A stretch of 64,000 nt of DNA from Polyporus tsugae. Taxonomy: Eukaryota; Basidiomycota; Agaricomycetes; Polyporales; Polyporaceae. Numbering within the stretch: position 1 is the stretch's first letter; each line of letters begins with the position of its first letter. This document shows, in pieces, positions 32,534 through 42,884 of this stretch. Both the position numbers and the translations under genes were made by a program. The notes below the pieces were generated by a model. That model was not told the origin of the DNA. It saw only the letters and a list, made by a program, of their open reading frames with translations, and ran no database searches. The stretch is taken from NCBI GenBank assembly GCA_024305745.1, contig JAHRBS010000006.1:1862501-1926500 (forward strand). Reading direction: 5' to 3'.

Positions 32534-34901
32534 CTATCTTCTCTTCAGAACATCCTCCGCAGGAATCATACTGTATCGAATGGCCGCTCGAGGTATCGGA
32601 TTCAGCAGCCGTCCCGACGCGAGCTGGCGCAGCATCCGCAAGGGATGGTAGTGCGTCGTCAATCTCCCCGCCAAATGTGCTGGAAGAACGCACTAGAGTT
32701 AGTCCGAGGATCAAAGATGGGCAAGAACACACGCACCATAATGTCGGAAAATGGAGGACAGTGGAGCGGGCAGACTCTGCAGTAGTAGTAGTAGTCAGAA
32801 CCGCAACGCCTTGAGACTGGCATGCAAACCGATCGGAGGACTCACGGAGAGGAGAAGTGTCCCAGAACGAGAACGTTGGATGCAAACCCCGCCTGCGTTG
32901 ATGTGGTTAGCCGTTGAGACTGACCACCGAGCAAAAGACGTGGTGGCGAACCTGGGAGGCGCAACGGGTCCTTGACGCGCAAAAGCAGTGCGAAGAGCGG
33001 GAAATGGTTCAAGAGCGCAGTGCTGGTGTCGAACATGGCATGGATGATGATGACGAGCAACCTCACCTGCTTCCACGATCAATAAAGGTGAACGGCATAT
33101 ACGACAATGGGACTAACCGTGGCGAATAGCGCATAATACGTCAGCACCGTTGGGTACAGAAACGCCAGCAGAGTGAAGAGAATCGTCCCTAGCAGCAGCT
33201 GGTCCATATCATAGTCCCAGGAGTCGATCCGGTTGCGCAGAACGTTATAGCGCTTCCCGCGGAACAGGTTCCACAGCGAGCCCGCAAGGCCGAGCTGGTG
33301 CCTGAAAACCGTCGCAGAGATGTAGTAGCATACATACAGGTGCGCGGTGAATAGGCTGAGGATATCAGAGAGAAGGGAGATGATCATCGTCATGCCGCAG
33401 CAGCCGCCCGCGCCGACGAGCCAGATAAGGGATGGGAAGTACGGGGCCGCATGTTGAAGCAACCCTGGATGACAGATGTGCGGACGTTGTGAGCGAAGCA
33501 AGACGTGCGAGGCGGCGGGGGGACGTACATCCCCAAGCGGAGACAACTCCGATGAGCGAGTGGCAATAGAACTGGCTGAGCTCTGTGTTCAGTTTGAGGC
33601 CTGCGGGCCAATTGTTCAACCACAGCAGCGCGTCGCGCATGCCGTCGACGAGGTATGCCTGTGAGTCAATAGGTGATGAGCTGAGGGGACGCCAGACTAT
33701 GATAACGTTCCGAACCTGCAAACAATGATGTAGCCACAGAGCGAGATAGTCCTTGTTCTCGTTCAGGAATGAGCCGAATGTGACACCAATAATCACATCG
33801 TTCAAGGCTAGCCAAACGCAATTGTGGAATCTACCGCGTCAAAATGAGTGCAACGTCCTCCGGAGGTGGTTCAAGCACCTACTTGATATACTTGAAAATA
33901 GATTGCACTGTGCGCGCCTTATCTCTGTAAACGTACGGAACTTCTCCGTATACGTACACTCCTTGTTCGTATCTGACGTCAAACTGTTCCGCTAAGACCT
34001 CGATCCTCAGCGACATTGACCGCAGAATGGAGGTGCCGGCGCACCTGTCGTAGAGAACGTCCGAGAGCTACTATATATTTTCGAGAAAACAGTTGCTAAT
34101 CTCCTGGCCGTCCCCGGTCCCGGATGCAATGTGTCGCCAAGCTCATGAGAATCCAGGGCGGGTGGAGGGGGGCGAGGCGGGGTGACACTTCTGGTCTTCT
34201 CCCTCTCAATGACGTTCGCCAATAAATGGGCAAGATTGACCTGAAGCACGTACAGATAATAAGGTCAAGGACGATCTCTGGCTGACAAGGTCTCATACTT
34301 GGGATAGCACCTCACCGTCAAGCGCGGTCCCTTTGCGGGTGCTAGGGCTCCCCAGGCGAGTGAAATCAGCCCTAAGGAATTCATTGGGCGTCATAGCCGT
34401 GCCACGCAGAGAGTGTTCTGTAGATTCTTGGGAGGGTAGGATGTCGAGCTCGTTAAAGTTGAAGGCGTAAAACCGCATGGATTGGCGCTTGTGACGTCGG
34501 TACATGACGAGCTGCATCCCGTCTATATACCAAGATTAGCCTGGCGTGTAGCAAAGCAAGTCCTTGCCATAATTACCTGAACCAGAGATATGCTCATCAA
34601 ACGACAATTTGGGAGAATGTCCTCCAGACGACGGACGACAATAGCCGAGGATTACGGGGTCAGACGAGAACATGTGTCGCACACCGGACCACTCGCTGCG
34701 TGAGACAGCTAGTGCCAACACACGCTGGGCTTCCTATGAACATCTATTCAGCACTTTCTGTTGTCGCAGTTGAGAGAGATTGCTTACAGCACGGTCCTCG
34801 GTAGCCAAAACTCCTGCGACGCAGATGAGGGGTCGTTTCCAGCCATAGTAAATGCCTTCCCGAGCAGCAATATCGACTGGCCAGATAATTAGAGGGGACA
34901 T
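32534..34901 (-). CDS. GPI1: GPI1 / PIG-Q subunit of GPI-GlcNAc transferase (frame apparently broken once)
   Basis: ER-membrane subunit of the complex that adds GlcNAc to phosphatidylinositol, the first step of GPI-anchor synthesis. Exons: 34901-34788, 34733-34577, 34522-34299, then 34240 to 33883 with a frame switch, 33830-33716, 33658-33529, 33464-33118, 33066-32952, 32892-32846, 32776-32737 and 32679-32534; about 597 aa. Hallmarks are NDVIIGVTFGSFLNEN, RDALLWLNNWPAGLKLNTEL, FYCHSLIGVVS, HFPLFALLLRVKDPLRLPG and the C-terminal RLLNPIPRAAIRYSMIP. Several hydrophobic segments follow the LNNWPAGLKLN block. Between 34068 and 34007 the frame carrying RRLATVFSKIY runs to a stop, while the next coding segment (LRSMSLRIEVLAEQFDVRY) lies in another frame; no canonical intron resolves this. 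It could be a real 1-nt deletion, an assembly error or an unusual splice. Confidence 0.88.
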
Positions 34902-36400
34902 AGCTTCTGCGTCGATCACATTGTCAAGTGCAAGTGTGGATTGCAGTAAGTGTGCTGTGGAGTCGGAAATCCGAGTCAACTCACTTAGTCTCAGGCTCAG
35001 GCTATTCCAACGCCTCTTAGACGCTTGCCAGCCCAACTTGAGCGCCGATTAGCGCCTTCTACACATGGCTACTGTACCGTACGACATCCGTACCCAGTTG
35101 CAGATGATACCCCTTTCCCGGTATTTCCCTTCAGACGCTATAGAGTACGAAATGAAATTCTGGCGGTGGTACTTGGCCATTCAACTTGGGTGCGAATACA
35201 AGGACTTCTCGGAAAGCTCTGTCCCATACGTATTCCCTCAGCCAACTCTGGCGCCGGCGCCGAACTCTTGTACATCGGATTTATGTTCACCTCTGATCAA
35301 GTACCCTCATCTTCCCCCTGTCGCCACAAAGTATCGAACGCCGTCGCCGGCACACAGAACACGGTATACATACCCCAGACCACCATGACCCTGCGGGGTT
35401 CCTCGACACCGGCAGCAAGCCATACAAGGCAATGAACCTGGTGCTGTTGAGAGAGACTCGCGGCGTTCTGCTTGCCCGGCGAGGATACTCCAGTCTGCGC
35501 GGTCCAGACCAGGACCGCCGCCCGACCACTTACTGGCTCAACCTTTCCAAGGACGAGCACACGATCACCATAGAATCCCACCATACTCTCCAAGACAATG
35601 GCCGACTCGCGGTCATCATCACGGGCCATGTGAGCATTGGCCATGGCGGGGGTATCCATCAGGCCAGGGACTCGGATCCCAGTACCATCATGGAGTCTTG
35701 GGCCGACAAGAGCCATTGGTACTTCCAATGGGGCGATCACCTCGAACACGAAAGAGTCCAAGTTGAATGCGGGAGGAGCCGAACGGCTCATTGTAGACCT
35801 CGGCCTGGACTTCGCGGGCATGGGGTTCCATCTGCTCCGCGTCGACGTGCTCAGTGACGCCCCATCATGTGTTGACTGATCTCAGGGAGAATAGCGTGGG
35901 GTCTCCGGTATCGACGACGAGGGAAACGCGCGAGACGTTGAGGGAAAAAGGCAAGGGAGGTCGAGGTCGAACATTTCGGGGAACGCTTTCGCCCTAGCTA
36001 CGCAGTGGAAGCCGACCATAGAGCAGATTGGCGGGAGGAAGCGAATGACGGCTCGAGATTCGCATGGAGGTGACAGTCAATGGTGTATCGACTTGACGAG
36101 ACTTTCTTCTAGCTCTTTCTTGGCATGGTCCATTGTACATTCATACTTTACATACCTTGCGCCTTGCGGTTTTGCAAACCGGCTCGCAGAACTCCGAGGG
36201 CCGCTTTAATCCACGCGTACACGTAAAGTGGAGAACAGGTATCTGCAACAATATGCGTACAGTCAGTGAGCAGCGTTCGATGGTGACTATGACGCAAAAG
36301 AGGCGCACTATAATATACACGAAAGAAACCCCATCCAAACTTGTATGCGTATAGGTATACATCTATTCGGTTCTAACCCACGCACCGATGGCCCCCGCAT
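34902..36400. other. Region upstream of GPI1 with an unresolved possible gene
   Basis: Open plus-strand segments lie at 35065-35388 (starts MATVPYDIRTQLQMIPLSRY) and at 35432-35879. An antisense ORF covers 35297-35821. The plus-strand pieces look moderately protein-like (for example GRLAVIITGHVSIG and ERLIVDLGLDFAGMGFHLL) but belong to no family I know, and I could not join them with phased introns. The region also holds the GPI1 promoter and the 3' flank of the gene ending at 36401. Confidence 0.3.
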
Positions 36401-38142
36401 TCAAAGCGCCGCCTTTTCCTTCCTCGCCTCCTCCTCGCTCACGAGCCGCCCCTGGATCTCCCGCGCGACCTCCTCTCCCAGCGCCTGGATCTTCTCCTGG
36501 TCGCGCCCGATAAGCGACACGTACACGCCCTTCGAGAGGAGCGGGTACGACCCGACGCGCACCCCCCCGTCCTTGACGCGCGCCTGCAGCGTCGTGAGGT
36601 ATGGCGCGATCGAGGACTCGGGCAAGCTGCGGCGGTAAACCAAAGGAAAGAGGGATAGGAATCTGATGAGGAAAGGACAACGACCACAGTCGAATGAGAC
36701 GACGTACTTGGTGAAGACCTGCTGGCGGCACGGCCGTTCGCTCGGTGGGGGCAGGGGTAGGAACGGCACGAGCCCGTCGAGCATGCGCTGGAAGAGCTTC
36801 GGGATCCCGGGGAAGACGCACAGCTTGCCCTCTAACCGCACGACTGGCTGTTTAAGTCGTATATGATCGCTCGTCAACATAACGTGCCACGAACGGGTGA
36901 AAAGAGGCTCACCACCCAGATGTCCGATGCGATGTAGAGGACCTCGGCGCGTGCGGGGAAGAGCGCCATGCGCTCGCGCGCGACGCGCTGTTCCTCGGTC
37001 TGTTTTACGAGGTCCGTGCGGTGCTTGAGCATCTCTCCCATTCTCCGAAGCGTCTCTGCATGGTGCTCGAGGGGCTGCTCGAACGCCGCCGCGAGGGACT
37101 GGTATGTGATATCTGCGCAATGCAAATGGTGCCGGTGAGCCGGTGGCGAATGCGATATTGGGGAGCGGCGGTGCTCACCATCGTGCGTGGGCCCGATCCC
37201 GCCTGTGGTGATGACAAAGTCGTAGTTCTTCACGAGGCGGCGCGCTGCTTCGACTCTGGATGGAGGGGAAGCTCAGCGCATACATCCATCGCGCGCCACG
37301 CATGAACAATTGTCCTCACATGTCGTCTTCCTCGTCAGGAATGACCTCTATGCGTTTGCTGAACAAAGGAGGGGGTTCAACAACGCGAGAAGGGTGAGGA
37401 TCACACAGCGCGAACTCACAGGTCGATCCCGTTCTCGAAGCAGAACCGCGCAAAGTAGTTCGAGTTCCGGTCAAGCGTCTTCCCGTTGAGAATCTCGTCG
37501 CTGCGAAAAGGCGCGACCGCGTCAGTCGCGTTCCACCCATGACCTCTACCTCCGCATCCGCATCCGATTTCCGACCGCCCCTTCTGTGCAATACACCCGC
37601 GTGTAGGAGCACACGGAATGCCGCTCTCCCTCCGCCCTTCCTTCCACTCCCGTCGCGTGCATGCACCGTTGCGCCGCCCAGACCTCCTCCCCGGAGACGA
37701 ACACCGACACCGACACCGATGGAGAGAAATGTGACGGAACGTACCCAATAACCAGCGCGGCAGCAGTCCTGATATACCGCCCCTCGCCCAGCGGGTTCTG
37801 GGGCACGGGCGAGAGCTCGAAGTTGAACTTGGGCAGCTCCTGCGCGGCCGCCGAGGGTTTGGGCGCGGACGGGTCCGCCTGCACGCCGCTCGATGCCGTC
37901 GACATCGTGCGTATCGTCAAGAGAGGTGGAACGAGACTCCCTAGACAGGGCAAGGGCCGGGGAAGGCGTGAAGACGCGATGGTATGGAGAGAGCACCGAC
38001 CCGAAGACGCAACGGTGTGGGCAGCGAGGGCTTGGATGGCAACTCGAACGGGTCGTGGGGGCCCTCGTCGTCTTGATATAGCTGCGAAGCTGGAAGCAGC
38101 TGGGAGTGCGAGGAGAGATGAGGACGTCACTGCTCGATGCAT
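36401..38142 (-). CDS. Molybdopterin-binding (MoaB/Mog) domain protein
   Basis: Contains the MoCF_biosynth fold (PF00994), as in the N-terminal half of animal FLAD1 and in stand-alone fungal proteins; exact reaction unknown. Exons: 38142-37745, 37500-37420, 37358-37320, 37255-37179, 37112-36913, 36847-36708 and 36626-36401, giving 386 aa. Key motifs are GDEILNGKTLDRNSNYF, IEVIPDEEDD and VITTGGIGPTHDDITY. The start at 38142 is the first ATG in frame and opens an Arg/Ser/Ala-rich leader that could be a mitochondrial presequence; a downstream ATG opening MSTASSGVQADP would remove it. The C-terminal half has the helical and beta segments GKLCVFPGIPKLF and GGVRVGSYPLL. It is not next to other cofactor genes. 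Confidence 0.88.
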
Positions 38143-38615
38143 GTGCGGCACGGCAAGATACCGGGATATGTCAGCAGAGCAAGCAGACTGAGATTGGAGA
38201 TTCGGGGAGGTGGGCCGGGAGCAGGTGTCTCGTAATGCTTATAAACCAGTCATAAGCCCTCTCGAGGGACGAAGCGCACTCGGAAGGACGTGGGATATCC
38301 GCTGCAGATAAAGTCCGAGAGAATGAGAGAGGTGAGTGGACTGCAGTTGGCAGATCTAGCTATAGTAGAGAAAGTCCCCACTACCCACATCATTCGAAGT
38401 CTCATGACGTCCGCACTGTCTTGGGGATTTAATAACAACTTCTAAATCGCTAAAGAATCTTCATTGGACAAAAGTAAGGCTACGTGCCCTAAGGACTAGG
38501 TATTATGACAGTCATTGACAGACATCTGAAGATCTCAACACCTCGACCCTCGACAAGACAGATGAAACGTTGAGACGGCTCAAGAAAAAATCAAAGCCTG
38601 TTCACCGAAACATTA
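38143..38615. other. Spacer between the MoCF-domain gene and tRNA-Gly
   Basis: Holds the promoter of the minus-strand MoCF-domain gene and the 3' flank of the minus-strand tRNA. Nothing else recognised. Confidence 0.5.
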
Positions 38616-38686
38616 TGCATTAAGGGGGAATCGAACCCCCGGCGGGTCGATGGCAACGACCCAGGTTACCACTACCCCATTAATGC
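38616..38686 (-). tRNA. tRNA-Gly (anticodon GCC), second copy
   Basis: Reads on the minus strand as the same 71-nt cloverleaf as at 19878-19948. The T stem here is fully Watson-Crick (GGGGG/CCCCC), where the other copy has a G-U pair; that is the only difference. Anticodon loop TTGCCAT gives GCC. Downstream on the minus strand there is an A-rich plus-strand tract (38584-38591), i.e. a T run on the transcribed side, which fits a pol III terminator. Confidence 0.95.
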
Positions 38687-39367
38687 CTTAGTTATTTCGA
38701 CAATATTTGGATACTATATTGTGGAACCAAGCGGACTTCGAGATTTGTGAGAACGGCGCAGCACAAACATCAGCTTGAGATCGCCGGTATCTTGTCTCCC
38801 CTCGGCAGACCTAAGACGATCTGTAGAGGGGAAGGAGGGTCGATCATACTAAGCCGGCATCGGACATGATCCATTTCGTTTGAAAACGTTTCAAGCGACA
38901 ACGAAGAATGCATGTTAGCGGAGACAATGGTAGTATGTGGGATGTCGCGAGCGAGAGTAACAAGGATTAGTAATACATGAGGTAGCGCTATGACAATCTA
39001 TCGCTCAACCCAGAGTAGTGCAGTAAAAAAAGAAATCGTCAGCAAGGCAGCAAGACATCCTGCCTCGTAACAGATGGGAAGGCTGAAGCGTCCGATGGGG
39101 ATCAGAGTGGGAAAGGGGGAGGGGTCGCAGGACGGACCGAGGGATGACTGTAAATGTAACTGCAAAGGAGAGCAACGACTACGACGGAGAGAGCAATGAG
39201 ATACTAATCGACGACGGACGAGCGGGAAGATTGTGGGACAAGGGGGAAGAGGGGAAAGGGAGGGGAGGGGCATAGCAGGTATTCACAGCTGTACTTGCTA
39301 CAACCATACCACGTTGCCTATGCACCAAACCACAAATGGGGAGGAGCGGGGAGGGGAAATAAAGAAA
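38687..39367. other. Spacer between tRNA-Gly and the second KNH-like gene
   Basis: About 680 bp with no ORF of note. It should hold the 3' UTR of the minus-strand KNH-like gene and the 5' flank of the tRNA. Confidence 0.5.
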
Positions 39368-40507
39368 TCACATCAAGAGTCCGAAAGTGAGAGCGACGAG
39401 AGAGGAGAGGAAGAGAGGCATGGCCGCAACCGCCGAGGTGCGGAATGCAGATGAAGTCTGGTTGATCTCGGTCGTGCCGGCGGTGGAGGAGGTGGGCGCA
39501 GAAGGGGCCGTAGTTGTTGAGCCGGCGGAACCGAGTGTGGAGGGCGCCGGGACGATGAGCGTCGTCACTGGCCCGGCGAATGAGGTCACGAAGCCGGAGG
39601 AAGTGCTCGCACTACTGCTCGAAGTGGAGGAGGAGGAAGACGAGCTGGGGCTGGAACTAGCGGTCTCGCTTGTAATCGAGCTCGAGCTCGAGCTCGGGAT
39701 GCTAGCTGAAGAGTCGCTCGACGAGGATGACCGCGATGATGAAGATGACGAGGAAGAGGACGAGGGGGAAGAGAACGATGAGGACGCTGAGGACGAAGGC
39801 GATGGGGTGGCGCTGGCCGAGGCCGTGGACGAACTGGTGGCGCCAACGGTCACGGTGGATATGTTTGAGGAGGAGTGACTGGCAGTCAAGGAAGAGGGCA
39901 CGGGGACCGCAGAGGCATCGCTGGAGATGGGCGAGTTGAACGAGCCCTTCATGGAATTGATGGTGAACATTGTCGAGAACTGGTGGAACGTCGAGCCATC
40001 GACGGGGTTGACCGAGGTGAAGTTGATGTAGCTAACAAACTATCAAGCTCTACCACACATGATAGATATGAGAGGGCACGCACTAGAAGCTCGAGTCGGG
40101 ACCCGCTTTCGGGTCGGGGGTGAATTGAAGCCCATGTTGCGCGGAGACGTCGACGGGGTCGATCTGTTGAACAAGTTTCTGTAGGACAAATGATCGTACG
40201 GTTGAGGACTACATCCCTGCAAATATAAAACGATAGCGATAAAAACGCACCTGCTCCCCATTGTACAGCGCAACGTGGCAAGCCCCAATATCCGCAAGGA
40301 GCGGGGAGACGCCATCATCAAACCATTCGACTGTACAAGTCTTTCCGCCGCTGCACACGGTTGCGGGCAGCGGTGAAGTGATCTGGATGACAGTGAGTGA
40401 AAATGCCTGGCTATCAAGCTGAGACTATGACTCACATAGAGGGTAGCCTGCACCAAGAAAGCAAAAACGGTCTGCAAGAGCAGGAGGGAGAATATTTTGG
40501 CGTTCAT
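39368..40507 (-). CDS. KNH/Kre9-like Ser-rich GPI protein (copy 2)
   Basis: Paralogue of the protein at 20459-21823, 320 aa. Exons: 40507-40436, 40382-40251, 40178-40084 and 40031-39368. The start at 40507 is chosen over an upstream ATG because it gives a compact signal peptide (MNAKIFSLLLLQTVFAFLV). The domain shows ITSPLPATVCSGGKTCTVEW and ACHVALYNGEQ, then FYYINFTSVNP. A very long Ser/Thr-rich stalk follows (about residues 140-290, near-continuous Ser), then a hydrophobic tail (AVAAMPLFLSSLVALTFGLLM) typical of a GPI signal. The first three introns fall at the same positions as in copy 1; copy 2 lacks an equivalent of copy 1's last intron. Wall-associated role is inferred from the Kre9/Knh1 family. 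Confidence 0.85.
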
Positions 40508-41115
40508 GGTGGGGTCGAGCGCCAAGCTTCACGTTTGGAAGATGATAGATGGGGAGCGCCTGCGAGATGACGAAGATGCAAAGTTGTATAAGTATGCGGT
40601 TTTTCAGGATGAGACGCAGGTAGGGCGTGTGGGTCGGAGGGGGCAGCCGTGGGCTAGGTGGATGTGCAAAGGAGCGGGAGGGGTGCGTAAAGAGCGTGTA
40701 GATTGGGTCGTAGGCAAGCCTGGAGCGGGTGCGGTAGAAGCGTGGCGAGAGAGGCAGAGGAGGGCGAGAGGGGGGAGAAGGGTTCAGGGAAGGAAAGAGA
40801 TATCAGGCATAGAGCATAGGGGGCTCTCGAACTAGACAGACGAGATTGACGAACAACGGTGCACGGCAATTGACCGGGTCCGTAACTGGGAGGCAACCAA
40901 CCAGCCTTGTTGCCACCCTCGGGCACGGTCACGTGCCTGTTCATCTTGATGCGAAGCACTGCGGTCTTGAGTCGAAGCTCGGGGTTGCTTTCAACTTCCA
41001 CCACGGTGGCCGTCTGCCGTTAGCACCCACAGCCCAGGTATGGCCAACAACCATGAAGTATTCAGGCTAATCTCAGTAGGTATCATTGCGATATCATCAC
41101 CAGGGATGCTTGTCG
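40508..41115. promoter_or_regulatory. Divergent promoter region of KNH-like copy 2 and SET-domain genes
   Basis: 608 bp between two divergent start codons. No reliable promoter element was picked out by eye. ORFs inside lack recognisable content. Confidence 0.4.
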
Positions 41116-42507
41116 ATGGAAGAGGAACCGTCTCATAGAAAACGGATGCGCGACTCGGGGATGACCCCCTCGCCGTCACCGGAAGGAAATCCGTGTGCTC
41201 ATCCACCAAAAACTGGGATTCCAGATGTGCGAGTCATACTTGACAACTACGGATCGCCCAACTCGAGCTCTATGCCCTCTCTGGAGGACGCCTCGTTCCA
41301 CACGCTCATTATACCAGGGAATCCGAATCCAGATGCCGGGGCGCGGCGCGAAGTCTCGGTTGCGCTTCTTCATCACGAGACTACATTGGCTCTACGTTCT
41401 GAAAACATCGTGAGGACCCCTACATTAACCTCACGTACGTCTCGATATCATATATCCGATGCAGGAGAGATCGGCCTCGGGGTGTTCGCTACCGTCGCTT
41501 TCGAGCGAGGCGAGCGAATTATACACGAAAGGCCACTTATTGTGTATCCCCAATTGCTCCCCTTTCACAGCGGTCGACCCGTGGGGCAGCAGTACCCAGA
41601 GCTGGACCGCGCGATAGAAAGGATGCCTCAGGAGAACCGGGACGCGTTCTTCGACCTCATGAACGCTCAAGCAGGAGAACCATCCCCGGTCAAAGGGACC
41701 ATTGACACGAACGCTCTGTTCGTAGGGCCCCTTCCCGGCGCACCGTATCACTACGCCGCGGTGTGCAAAGACATCTCCCGAATCAACCACAGGTAAGCAC
41801 CGCCCTCCGCATTCAGAAACGAGCCAACAGCTGAACCCGCATCATCTCGCAGCTGTTCCCCCAACGCGGCCTACCACTTCGACCTCCCCACCTTCGCCTT
41901 TGACGTCCGCGCCCTCTTCCCCATCTCTGCCGGCGAGCAGATCTTCATCTCATACATCGACCCCGCCCTCCCGCGCACTGCACGCCAGGACGCGCTGTCG
42001 TCCTATGGCTTCACCTGCGCCTGCTCCGCCTGTTCGCTTTCCGGCCCCGCCCTGGCGCAAAGCGAGACCCGCCGCGCCCTCATCGCCCGCGCGTACGCCG
42101 CCCACAGCGCACGGGACGCCGCACTCGCGCGGTGGGCGCGCACCCCGCCCGAGTCGATGCCAGACTCGGACGACCACACCAGCATCAGCACGGTGGACAA
42201 GATGTACATGGACCTTTTTGAGAAAGAAGGCTTGTACTACGAGCCCGTCTGGGAGGGCTACGCGGCGCGCCTATGCAAAGCTGCTTGTGTGCTGGAGGAC
42301 GGCGAGGGGGCGAGGAGGTGGGCGGGGCTCGCGGCTGCGTTGAGCCGCGCGTATACTGGCTCGGACAGGGGCTGGGATGAGGTTGCTGCTGCGCCGGAGA
42401 GGACGGATTGGTGGGGCGTCAGGGCGAGGCAGGGGAAGACTGAGTTTGTGCCGGGCGTCGGGAGCATGCTATCGACTACCACAATTTCGGACTTGAAGGC
42501 CCCTTGA
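41116..42507 (+). CDS. SET-domain protein (putative lysine methyltransferase)
   Basis: Predicted S-adenosylmethionine-dependent prot-lysine methyltransferase of 443 aa. Exon 1 is 41116-41792 and exon 2 is 41853-42507. The start at 41116 (MEEEPSHRKRMRDSG) is the first ATG in frame. SET motifs appear in order: GEIGLGVFATVAFERGERII, RINHSCSPNAAYHFD (formed across the intron), GEQIFISYIDP and the post-SET-like cluster CACSAC after YGFTC. The long spacing between the first SET motif and NHSC, about 90 residues, matches SET5/SMYD-like fungal proteins, but no MYND finger is visible. The N-terminal 110 residues look disordered. Histone or non-histone substrate cannot be told. Confidence 0.88.
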
Positions 42508-42884
42508 CCAGGAAGGGACCGCAGGCCGTGACGGGCGAGGCTTGACGGCGGGCCAGTGCATGAGGCCGCTTCGCCGAATGTTCATGGAGAATGTACTTGG
42601 ACGTCATGGTCGTATTCCCCGTTGCTGACCTTTATCGGGGCGAATAGATGACGGTCGATCTGTCTACCATGGTCGGGTCATATGTCTTTTGGGGAGGTTC
42701 CCGTTGAACGATAGTGTGGGCAGATAGGGCCATGTCCTATGCATTACTAGCGATGTGAATGTGAACAATACAAACGGGGGATAGGGTATCAGAATGTCCG
42801 GGTGCGTATATGCTACAAGCGTCCGCTCTGCCAGAGGCCGTCGCCATCTAAATGTCTAGTGATACCGTGTAGCCATACACGGGT
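42508..42884. other. Spacer between convergent SET and transporter genes
   Basis: Contains the two 3' flanks. Nothing else recognised. Confidence 0.5.

Noticed and set aside
39387..39878. Plus-strand acidic Glu-rich ORF
   Set aside because: Antisense of the Ser-rich stalk of the second KNH-like gene; Glu/Asp runs are the complement of Ser codons.
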